Positions 33,098 to 40,686 of a stretch of 64,000 bases of DNA are shown piece by piece. The notes beneath the pieces were generated by a model. That model saw nothing but the letters and a program-made list of their open reading frames with translations, ran no database searches and was not told where the DNA came from. Location of the stretch: assembly GCA_025384855.1 (NCBI GenBank), contig JALAHT010000004.1, forward strand, positions 189,846 to 253,845, written 5' to 3'. A program made the position numbers and the translations under genes. The stretch is from Luteirhabdus salina (GTDB taxonomy: Bacteria; Bacteroidota; Bacteroidia; Flavobacteriales; Flavobacteriaceae). How positions within the stretch are numbered: the first letter of the stretch is position 1; each line of letters starts with the position of its first letter.

Positions 33098-34273
33098 ATG
33101 AAAACCCGATATATTTTATTCCTTGTTCTAACAGCTGCTTTTAGCAGTATTCAGTGTACGGATTCGAAAACCAACACTTCCAAGGAACCCGTTGAAAGTT
33201 CCGAAGAGGAAACAAATATCATTCGCGTCACGGAGGCGCAATTCATGAATTCCGATATGAAGTTGGGGCAACTTGAAACACGCTCCTTTGCAGAAACGGT
33301 CACCACCAATGGCGTCATCGATGTACCGCCCCAAAGCAGAGCTGTAATCAACGCCTTTGCGGGTGGGTATGTGAAAAACACCCCGTTATTAATTGGCGAT
33401 AGGGTTCGGAAAGGCCAACGATTGGTGACCTTGGAAAACCCTGAATTCGTTACCATGCAACGTGAGTATCTAGAAACCGCAGAGCAGCTCACGTATTTAA
33501 AAACAGAATACGAACGCCAGCAGCAATTGATAGAAGAAAATATTACCTCACAAAAGAGCTTTCTAAAATCGGAAAGCGAATATAAGGCAGCTTTGGCGCG
33601 CTATAATAGTTTGAAGAAAAACCTTCAATTGTTGAACATTAATCCTACCGCTGTAGAAGAAGGAACAATCACTTCGCAAGTTGGAATTTACAGTCCGATC
33701 GATGGAAACGTCACCCAGCTTTTTATCAGCACCGGAAGTTATGTTTCACCCTCCGATAAGATCATGGAAATCATGAATACCGATCATATTCACTTAGAAT
33801 TGAAAGTTTTTGAGAAGGATATTATGAAGCTGAAGAAAGATCAAGAAATAACCTTTACCATTCCAGAGGCTTCAAGCGATCGCTATAAGGCCGAAGTGCA
33901 TTTGGTCGGTACGTCTATCGACCCACAGAGCAGAACGGTGATGGTGCACGGACATCCCACCCACGAAGAGGGCACAACCTTTACCGCGGGTATGTTTGTG
34001 GAGGCTTCTATCATGGTTGGAAGTGAAGAAAATCCATCGCTTCCCGAAGATGCAATTGTCTCTTTCGAAGGACATCGATATGTTTTGCAATTGAAGGAGC
34101 GTGCTGAAAATGGCGATTATATCTTCGAGCAAAAACAGGTAGCGACGGGAGAAAACCGTGAGGGGTACTTCGCGATACTTTCTGATGATGTCATCACCTC
34201 TGAAGAAACACCTATCTTAATTGATGGGGCTTTTGCGTTGATTCAGGGAGATGGCGGCGGCCATACGCATTAA
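33098..34273 (+). CDS. CzcB/CusB-type periplasmic adaptor (membrane fusion protein)
   Basis: 391 residues. The leader MKTRYILFLVLTAAFSSIQC is a probable lipoprotein signal with C20 as lipid site. Then barrel-sandwich halves (VIDVPPQSRAVINAFAGGYV and GIYSPIDGNVTQLFISTGSY), a helical hairpin between them, a beta-barrel domain and a C-terminal GGGHTH tail that may bind metal. It links the CzcA pump to the outer-membrane channel. Last gene of the CzcA operon; operator H follows 24 bases later. Confidence 0.88.
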   Translation: MKTRYILFLVLTAAFSSIQCTDSKTNTSKEPVESSEEETNIIRVTEAQFMNSDMKLGQLETRSFAETVTTNGVIDVPPQSRAVINAFAGGYVKNTPLLIGDRVRKGQRLVTLENPEFVTMQREYLETAEQLTYLKTEYERQQQLIEENITSQKSFLKSESEYKAALARYNSLKKNLQLLNINPTAVEEGTITSQVGIYSPIDGNVTQLFISTGSYVSPSDKIMEIMNTDHIHLELKVFEKDIMKLKKDQEITFTIPEASSDRYKAEVHLVGTSIDPQSRTVMVHGHPTHEEGTTFTAGMFVEASIMVGSEENPSLPEDAIVSFEGHRYVLQLKERAENGDYIFEQKQVATGENREGYFAILSDDVITSEETPILIDGAFALIQGDGGGHTH

Positions 34274-34296
34274 AAATTCCTCTTCGAACGCAAAGG

Positions 34297-34341
34297 GTAA
34301 CAAAGGTTACTGAACGGTAGTCATTGGGAATCGTATTTTTG
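34297..34341 (+). promoter_or_regulatory. Operator-promoter H of the second RND efflux operon
   Basis: GTAAC-aaag-GTTAC at 34297-34310 and a perfect box TAttTTTG at 34334-34341. The spacing is 37.5, one base more than the other copies, and the base before the left arm is G where all the others have T. The start codon of the TolC gene follows 20 bases after the box. Confidence 0.8.
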
Positions 34342-34360
34342 CTTCAAAATTAATGGAAGT

Positions 34361-35668
34361 ATGAACTACCGCATTCTTTGGATACTCTTTTTACTGGTCT
34401 CGGTCTCGGTTTCAGCTCAGGAAGTAACGCCAATTTCGCAACGTGACGTGCTCGAAAAGGTATCGGAACAAAACCTGCAGCTACAGATTGCCGCTGCCGA
34501 GAGCACGATGGCTCAGGGCGATTTTCAACAGACCAATGCCGTTTTTTTGCCGAATATTACCGCTTCGCATACCGGTATTACTACTACCAATCCGTTGATG
34601 GCTTTTGGTTCTAAATTGAATCAAGAAGTCTTGACCCAAGCCGATTTCAATCCAGTCTTGTTGAACGATCCCGATCGCATCGACAATTTTGCGACGAGGA
34701 TTGAGGTACAGCAACCGCTAGTGAATATGGATGGTATTTTTCAGCGAAAAGCTGCAAAGGCGAAGTGGAACGCGGCTCAATTTCAGACGCAGCGTACATC
34801 GCAATACTTAGAACTTGAAGTGGCGAAAGCCTTTATGCAATTGCAGTTGGCCTATAAGAATGTCAGTGTGCTGGAAACGGCTTTGAAGGCTGCTGAAGAG
34901 AACCTTCGGTTGGCCAATAATAGTTATGAGCAAGGATACTTGCAACAGTCAGATGTGTTAGCCGTGGAAGTACGAGTGAACGACGTCCGAAACCAATTGC
35001 AATATGCCGAAAGTGGCGTGGCCAACGCTTCCGATTATCTGTTTTTGTTGATGAATGAAGATTCCAACGGACTGCTACAACCGTCCGATTCCTTGACCGT
35101 TTCCGAAACGGTTGAAGTTGTAACGACACTACCGGAAAACAGAGTCGATGTACAGGCGATGGAGGAAGCTACTGAAGCCTACCGTCAGAAGTACACGGCC
35201 GACAAAATGACCTTTCTACCACGGTTGAACGCTTTTGGAAGCTATGAGCTCTATGATAATGAAATCTTTCAGGCCGATGCTAATGGCTATGTAGTGGGTG
35301 CCTCGCTTAGTTGGGATTTGTTTCAAGGAAGTAAACGGTTTGGGGCGACAAAGAAAAGCAAGGCCGAATGGCAGAAATCGCGATTCGAATTGGAACAATA
35401 TAAAGCGAAGAGCAATTTGGAACTGAAAAAGGCGAAACGCATGTATCAGGATGCCAAGAACAATCTGCAACTCGCAGAAAAAGCAGTGGCCCAATCGGAA
35501 GAAGCCTTACGTATTCGAAAAAACCGGTTTGAGGAAGGCTTGGAGAAAACGACCGATTTACTGAGAGCCGAAACACAAGTTTCCCAAAAACAATTAGCCT
35601 ATTACCAAACGGTCTACCAGCATAATTATGCCTTGGCATATCTACAATTTTTAACACGAACCCAATAA
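34361..35668 (+). CDS. TolC-family outer-membrane efflux protein
   Basis: 435 residues with signal peptide ending SVSAQ near residue 20. Two TolC repeats of long heptad helices (NVSVLETALKAAEENLRLANNS and its counterpart LAEKAVAQSEEALRIRK) and beta-strand segments for a trimeric outer-membrane channel are present. First gene of a five-gene unit (TolC, adaptor, RND pump, PII-like, DUF2892) behind operator H. Confidence 0.9.
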   Translation: MNYRILWILFLLVSVSVSAQEVTPISQRDVLEKVSEQNLQLQIAAAESTMAQGDFQQTNAVFLPNITASHTGITTTNPLMAFGSKLNQEVLTQADFNPVLLNDPDRIDNFATRIEVQQPLVNMDGIFQRKAAKAKWNAAQFQTQRTSQYLELEVAKAFMQLQLAYKNVSVLETALKAAEENLRLANNSYEQGYLQQSDVLAVEVRVNDVRNQLQYAESGVANASDYLFLLMNEDSNGLLQPSDSLTVSETVEVVTTLPENRVDVQAMEEATEAYRQKYTADKMTFLPRLNAFGSYELYDNEIFQADANGYVVGASLSWDLFQGSKRFGATKKSKAEWQKSRFELEQYKAKSNLELKKAKRMYQDAKNNLQLAEKAVAQSEEALRIRKNRFEEGLEKTTDLLRAETQVSQKQLAYYQTVYQHNYALAYLQFLTRTQ

Positions 35669-35670
35669 TC

Positions 35671-36753
35671 ATGACTATAAAACATATTTATCTACTCTTT
35701 CCCATGGCCTTTTTGCTATTTGGCTGTGGTGATTCGAAAAATCCTGAACCACGCAACACCGAAGCTCCAGTTTTGGTAACGGTAGCGACGGTTTCTGCCG
35801 ATAATCAGACGCCATTTGTAACCGCGAGCGGTACCGTGGAAGCCGCAAACAGTGCTTCACTCAGTACCCGAATGATGGGCTTCGTAAATCGGATTCCCGT
35901 GAAGGTAGGAGACGAGGTGACCAAAGGAGAACTGTTGATCAGTATCAACAACGCTGATCTTTCGGCCAAACGAGCGCAGGTAAACGCTTCAATTACGGAA
36001 GCGCAGGCTGCCTTTCGAAATGCCGAGAAGGACTATACCCGTTTTCAGAATTTATATGAAGAGAACAGTGCTTCCCAAAAGGAATTGGACGATGTGACGG
36101 CCCAGTTCGAAATGGCAAAGGCACGATTGGATGCCGCCAAGGAAATGAAGAATGAAGTAGAATCGCAATTTGCCTATGCGAATGTACGGGCACCTTTTTC
36201 GGGTGTGGTAACGAACGTCTTTATCGATGAAGGCGATATGGCAAATCCAGGTAAACCGCTCGTTGCGGTGGAAGGTCCGGGCATGTTTGAGGTCACTGCC
36301 GCGGTTCCTGAAAGTAGTATCAATAGCATAAAAAACGATATGAAGGTGAAAGTGAATATCACTTCTATTGGGAAAATGTATGATGCTACGGTGACCGAGG
36401 TAAGTGCTTCCGCCAAAAATACGGGCGGACAATATTTAGTGACGGTTCAATTGGAGAAAGGTGATGATCTGGTGAAGTCAGGTATGTATGCTACCGTTCA
36501 GTTTCCGGTCGAAAAGACCGAATCGAATACCGCTGCTATCCTAATTCCGAAGGAAGCGATTGTAAATAACGGTCAGCTTACTGGCGTGTATACCGTTAGC
36601 AAGAGCGGAACCGCGCTGTTGCGATGGTTGCGATTGGGACGAGAATATGGCGATAGGGTGGAGGTATTGTCGGGATTACGTGCCGACGAGCAGTATATCC
36701 TTTCTGCCAATGGAAAATTGTATAACGGCGTACCTATTCGTACGAACGACTAA
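35671..36753 (+). CDS. RND efflux periplasmic adaptor (HlyD/AcrA family)
   Basis: 360 residues. Lipoprotein signal with lipobox LLFGC (C19). The lipoyl-like halves GTVEAANSASLSTRMMGFV and YANVRAPFSGVVTNVFIDEG flank a coiled-coil hairpin (about 90-155); a beta-barrel and membrane-proximal domain follow. It starts 2 bases after the TolC stop. A 147-base gap with GC-rich hairpins separates it from the pump gene. Confidence 0.9.
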   Translation: MTIKHIYLLFPMAFLLFGCGDSKNPEPRNTEAPVLVTVATVSADNQTPFVTASGTVEAANSASLSTRMMGFVNRIPVKVGDEVTKGELLISINNADLSAKRAQVNASITEAQAAFRNAEKDYTRFQNLYEENSASQKELDDVTAQFEMAKARLDAAKEMKNEVESQFAYANVRAPFSGVVTNVFIDEGDMANPGKPLVAVEGPGMFEVTAAVPESSINSIKNDMKVKVNITSIGKMYDATVTEVSASAKNTGGQYLVTVQLEKGDDLVKSGMYATVQFPVEKTESNTAAILIPKEAIVNNGQLTGVYTVSKSGTALLRWLRLGREYGDRVEVLSGLRADEQYILSANGKLYNGVPIRTND

Positions 36754-36782
36754 ATGCGTTAGGGATTGAGGCATTTGTCGAA

Positions 36783-36868
36783 GCTCTTATCGCGAGAGCG
36801 GTAAAGCGACTGCCGAAAGCCTGCCTACCGGCAGGCAGGCCCCGCCTGCCGACGCTTTTTTTAAGCGT
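36783..36868 (+). repeat. GC-rich palindromic (REP-like) element inside the efflux operon
   Basis: Three hairpins in the 147-base gap: GCTCT/AGAGC (36783-36799), a perfect 8-bp pair GCCTGCCT/AGGCAGGC around ACCGGC (36819-36840), and ACGCTT/AAGCGT with a T-rich loop (36852-36868). The core GCCTGCCTACCGGCA recurs with one change at 43755-43769, so this is a dispersed repeat. It may stabilise or process the mRNA between adaptor and pump. Confidence 0.6.
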
Positions 36869-36900
36869 AGGTAGGAACGCCCAAATAATAAAAAAAGTAA

Positions 36901-39900
36901 ATGAAAGACGGATTAGCAGGCAAGATAGCCAAAGCATTTATAGGGTCGAAACTGACCATATTGCTGATGATCGTATTTATGGTGATTGGTGTGTATGCTT
37001 CCTTTTTGATTCCAAGAGAAGAGGAGCCACAGATCGATGTTCCCATGGCCGATATTTTTGTGGGGTATCCAGGAGCGAGCCCAACGGAGGTGGAATCGCG
37101 GGTGGTAAAGCCGTTGGAGAAGTTGGTGTCGAACATTCCGGGGGTGGAGTATGTCTATTCCACTTCGATGGAGGAGCAGGCGATGGTCATTGTTCAGTTT
37201 TATGTAGGGGAAGACATCGAGCGCTCTTTTGTGAAGCTGTACAACGAGATGAATAAGCATATGGACCAGATGCCAGAAGGTGTTACCATGCCTTTGGTGA
37301 AGCCACGTGCCATCGACGATGTGCCGATGTTGGGACTAACCCTGTGGAGTGACAGCTACGATGATTACCGATTGAAGCAAATTGCCCAGGAACTCACCGA
37401 TGAGATTGAAAAGGTAGGCGATGTGTCGGCCACGCATAAAATTGGTGGTCGCGATCGTGAACTTCGTGTGGTGTTGGACAAGGCGAAATTGGCGGAAAGC
37501 GGACTTGATTTTCTTCAAGTTGCGGAAATGCTGAAGGTGCACAATCAACAGTTAAGTGCTGGAACGTTTGATAGAAACGATACGGAATACAGTATTAAAA
37601 CAGTTGAATTTTTACAAAGCCGAAGCGATGTTGAAAACCTAGTAGTTGGTGTTCAGCAACAACAGCCTATTTATTTAAAGCAAATTGCTGAGGTAATCGA
37701 TGGCCCAGAAATTCCCAAGGATTATGTGTCGTTGGGCTTCGGACAGGCAAGTGAAAAGGCTGGAAAGTATCCTTCGGAATATCCTGCGGTAACTATCTCG
37801 GTAGCCAAGCGAAAAGGCGCCGATGCCATGAAGATCGCGGATGTGATATTGGAAAAGGTCGAGCATCTTCGCAAGACCTTGATTCCCGATGAGGTAAAAG
37901 TGGAAGTTACCCGAAACTATGGCGAAACCGCTTCCCAAAAGGTATCGGAACTCTTGATGCATTTAATCGGTGCCATTATAGCCGTTACTTTGGTCGTGAT
38001 GCTGGCGATGGGCTGGCGTGGCGGTCTGGTGGTGTTTCTTTCGGTACCGATTACCTTCGCCTTGACCTTGCTGAGTTACTACATTTTGGATTATACCTTA
38101 AACCGTATTACACTTTTTGCCTTGGTGTTTGTAACGGGTATTGTGGTGGATGATTCCATCATTATTGCGGAGAATATGCACCGTCATTTTAAGATGAAAC
38201 GGTTGCCGTTTAAACAGGCTGCTCTGTACGCGATCAATGAAGTGGGGAACCCTACGATTTTGGCAACGTTTACCGTAATCGCGTCGGTGTTGCCGATGGC
38301 TTTTGTATCGGGATTGATGGGACCGTATATGTCGCCCATGCCGATCGGTGCCAGTATTGCAATGTTATTGTCACTTTTCGTCGCCCTTACCATTACACCC
38401 TATTTAGGGTTTATCTTTTTACGTGAAAAGGAGAAGAAAGGCAAGAAGCCGAAGCCACAAAAGCGGTTGGAGGACTCGGCTATCTATAAAATATACGCGC
38501 GTTTCGAGCGTCCGTTGATTGAAAACAGTACCAAAAGATGGCTGTTTTTGGGTGCGACCTTTATCTTATTACTAGGGTCTATTGGAATGTTCTTTACCGA
38601 ATCGGTTGCGGTAAAAATGCTGCCGTTCGATAACAAAAATGAATTTCAGGTAGTGATCGATATGCCGGAGGGAACCACACTGGAACGTACGGCATTGGTC
38701 GCTCGGGAAGTGGGTCAATATCTCGGTTCCCAATCGAAGGTGGTAAACTATCAAAGTTACGTAGGAACTTCTGCACCGATTACCTTTAATGGGTTGGTCC
38801 GTCACTACGATTTACGCGGTGGCAGCAACATGGCCGATATACAGGTGAACTTGGTCGATAAGCACGACCGAAGTGCGCAAAGTCACGATTTGGCGAAGGA
38901 ATTTCGCCCCGGTATCCAAAAAATTGCCAGCGCTTATGGTGCTAATGTAAAAATTGTGGAAGTGCCGCCAGGACCTCCCGTGTTATCTACCATCGTTGCT
39001 GAGGTGTATGGACCCGATTATGAAATGCAACAGACGATTGCCGATTCAGTGCAGCAGATTTTGAACCATACCGCCGATGTGGTGGATGTCGATTGGATGG
39101 TCGAGGCCGATCAGACCGAATACGATTTTATCATCGATAAGGAGAAGGCGATGTTGTATGGCGTAGTACCGAAGCAGATTACCCATACATTGAATATGGC
39201 GATGGGGAATCGAGTCGTAACGCACTTATACGATGAAGATGCCTCGAATCAAATTGGAGTGGTATTGGCGTTGGAGGAGAAAGAGAAATCGACCCTTCAG
39301 GATATTACTGAGCTCAAGGTACAGTCGAAGCAGGGGACCATGGTTCCGATAGGCGATTTAATTTCGATTGAAAAAACTGTCAAGGAGAAAAGCATTTATC
39401 GGAAAAACCAAAAACGCGTAGTGTATGTCTTAGCGGATATGGCAGGTGAGCTCGAAAGTCCGGTGTATGCCATTTTGGAAATGGAAGAGAAGTTGAAGCA
39501 GATCGATTTGCCGAAGGGGTATAGCATGCAGGAATTGTATATGAACCAACCCAAATTTGAGGATGATTATACGGTGAAGTGGGATGGTGAGTGGCAGATT
39601 ACCTTGGAAGTATTCCGCGACTTGGGTATAGCCTTTTTGGGGGTGATTGTCATTATTTACATGCTGATTGTCGGCTGGTTCCAAAACTTTAAGGCACCGG
39701 TGGTGATGATGGTCGCCATTCCGTTGTCATTGATTGGAATTGTACTCGGGCATTGGTTGTTGGATGCATTCTTTACCGCGACTTCCTTTATCGGAATGAT
39801 TGCTCTGGCAGGAATTATGGTACGGAATTCTGTCTTGCTAATCGACTTTGTGAATCTACGGGTAAATGAAGGCATTCCTTTGAAACAGGCCGTAATTGAA

Positions 39901-40098
39901 GCAGGCGCTGTTCGTACCACACCCATTTTACTCACGGCGGGAACGGTCATCATCGGGGCATTTGTCATTTTATTCGATCCTATTTTTCAAGGCTTGGCCA
40001 TTTCATTGATGGGTGGAACCTTGGTGTCTACGGTGCTTACCCTGTTAGTTGTACCGCTGGTATATTACATCATTGAACGAAAAAACCACGAATCATGA
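36901..40098 (+). CDS. RND efflux pump, inner-membrane permease (HAE-type)
   Basis: 1065 residues, 12 helices and two large periplasmic loops in the AcrB fold. Family motifs: IPREEEPQIDVPMADIFVGYPGAS, FVTGIVVDDSIIIAENM (helix 4 region with paired acidic residues) and GMIALAGIMVRNSVLLIDF. The PREEEPQI start marks a branch distinct from AcrB proper whose substrates are poorly known. With the adjacent TolC and adaptor it forms a full tripartite pump. Being behind operator H, it may export a sulfur-linked toxic compound; that is inference. Confidence 0.92.
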   Translation: MKDGLAGKIAKAFIGSKLTILLMIVFMVIGVYASFLIPREEEPQIDVPMADIFVGYPGASPTEVESRVVKPLEKLVSNIPGVEYVYSTSMEEQAMVIVQFYVGEDIERSFVKLYNEMNKHMDQMPEGVTMPLVKPRAIDDVPMLGLTLWSDSYDDYRLKQIAQELTDEIEKVGDVSATHKIGGRDRELRVVLDKAKLAESGLDFLQVAEMLKVHNQQLSAGTFDRNDTEYSIKTVEFLQSRSDVENLVVGVQQQQPIYLKQIAEVIDGPEIPKDYVSLGFGQASEKAGKYPSEYPAVTISVAKRKGADAMKIADVILEKVEHLRKTLIPDEVKVEVTRNYGETASQKVSELLMHLIGAIIAVTLVVMLAMGWRGGLVVFLSVPITFALTLLSYYILDYTLNRITLFALVFVTGIVVDDSIIIAENMHRHFKMKRLPFKQAALYAINEVGNPTILATFTVIASVLPMAFVSGLMGPYMSPMPIGASIAMLLSLFVALTITPYLGFIFLREKEKKGKKPKPQKRLEDSAIYKIYARFERPLIENSTKRWLFLGATFILLLGSIGMFFTESVAVKMLPFDNKNEFQVVIDMPEGTTLERTALVAREVGQYLGSQSKVVNYQSYVGTSAPITFNGLVRHYDLRGGSNMADIQVNLVDKHDRSAQSHDLAKEFRPGIQKIASAYGANVKIVEVPPGPPVLSTIVAEVYGPDYEMQQTIADSVQQILNHTADVVDVDWMVEADQTEYDFIIDKEKAMLYGVVPKQITHTLNMAMGNRVVTHLYDEDASNQIGVVLALEEKEKSTLQDITELKVQSKQGTMVPIGDLISIEKTVKEKSIYRKNQKRVVYVLADMAGELESPVYAILEMEEKLKQIDLPKGYSMQELYMNQPKFEDDYTVKWDGEWQITLEVFRDLGIAFLGVIVIIYMLIVGWFQNFKAPVVMMVAIPLSLIGIVLGHWLLDAFFTATSFIGMIALAGIMVRNSVLLIDFVNLRVNEGIPLKQAVIEAGAVRTTPILLTAGTVIIGAFVILFDPIFQGLAISLMGGTLVSTVLTLLVVPLVYYIIERKNHES

Positions 40099-40400
40099 AA
40101 CTATTAATCGTTACAGCCGTTGAGGCGTTTGAAAGCGATGTTTTAAAGCTTTTCCGTCAGGCAGAAATTGAAAGCTTTAGCGAATCGAATATCGCTGGCT
40201 TTAAGAATGCGACTTCCTTTATGATGAATTCCAGTTGGTTTCCTTCGGAAAAAAGCGGTGCCGACTCAAGTATGTTCTTCAGTTTTACGGAAGAAGAGAA
40301 AATCGATGCCTTTTTTGAAGTGGTAACGGACTTCAACAAACATTTGGAAACGGACAATCCCATTCGTGCAGTAGTAGTCCCTATTGAACGTTATCTATAA
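40095..40400 (+). CDS. Small PII-like (ferredoxin-fold) protein
   Basis: 101 residues starting MKLLIVTAVEAFESDVLKLF; the start overlaps the pump stop by four bases (ATGA). The predicted beta-alpha-beta-beta-alpha-beta order, the ending VVVPIERYL and the position behind an RND pump resemble PII-like proteins of efflux operons (DUF3240 type). A conserved ligand site cannot be identified. It may sense a metabolite or metal for the pump. Confidence 0.65.
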   Translation: MKLLIVTAVEAFESDVLKLFRQAEIESFSESNIAGFKNATSFMMNSSWFPSEKSGADSSMFFSFTEEEKIDAFFEVVTDFNKHLETDNPIRAVVVPIERYL

Positions 40401-40417
40401 TCGTAAAAACCTAAATC

Positions 40418-40621
40418 ATGTTAGAACGTTATATAAGAGCCATCGCTGGAACGTTTATTCTAATCAGTCTCCTACTGGCTATTTATGTGAATATAAACTG
40501 GCTTTGGTTTACTGCATTTATCGGAGTGAATCTGTTACAGTCCTCTCTTACCAAATGGTGCTTGATGGAGGATATTTTGGTGAAGTTCGGCGTAAAGAAG
40601 TCCAAGAGCTGCAGCAGCTGA
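40418..40621 (+). CDS. DUF2892 membrane protein (efflux operon)
   Basis: 67 residues, two hydrophobic helices, start MLERYIRAIAGTFILIS. The C-terminal region has C48 and a KSCSS tail, echoing the cysteine-bearing DUF2892 protein after SQR. Its TGA stop lies within the Fnr-type palindrome of the ccoI promoter. Last gene of the efflux unit. Confidence 0.82.
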   Translation: MLERYIRAIAGTFILISLLLAIYVNINWLWFTAFIGVNLLQSSLTKWCLMEDILVKFGVKKSKSCSS

Positions 40622-40661
40622 CAATTATCATTTTATAGGGAGTGGTTTCCCACCATCTTTG
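40619..40661 (+). promoter_or_regulatory. Fnr-type operator-promoter of ccoI
   Basis: TGAC-aatt-ATCA at 40619-40630 and a box CAtcTTTG at 40654-40661. The centre is 36.5 bases from the box end, identical to the GTAAC-type sites. The left half-site overlaps the preceding stop codon. The ATG follows 26 bases later. Confidence 0.7.
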
Positions 40662-40686
40662 CAGCAGGTATTTTAGCAACTTGAGT

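Noticed and set aside
40642-40653. GTGG-TTTC-CCAC palindrome before ccoI
   Set aside because: Its centre is only 13.5 bases from the box end and does not fit the geometry of the other sites; the TGAC site upstream does.
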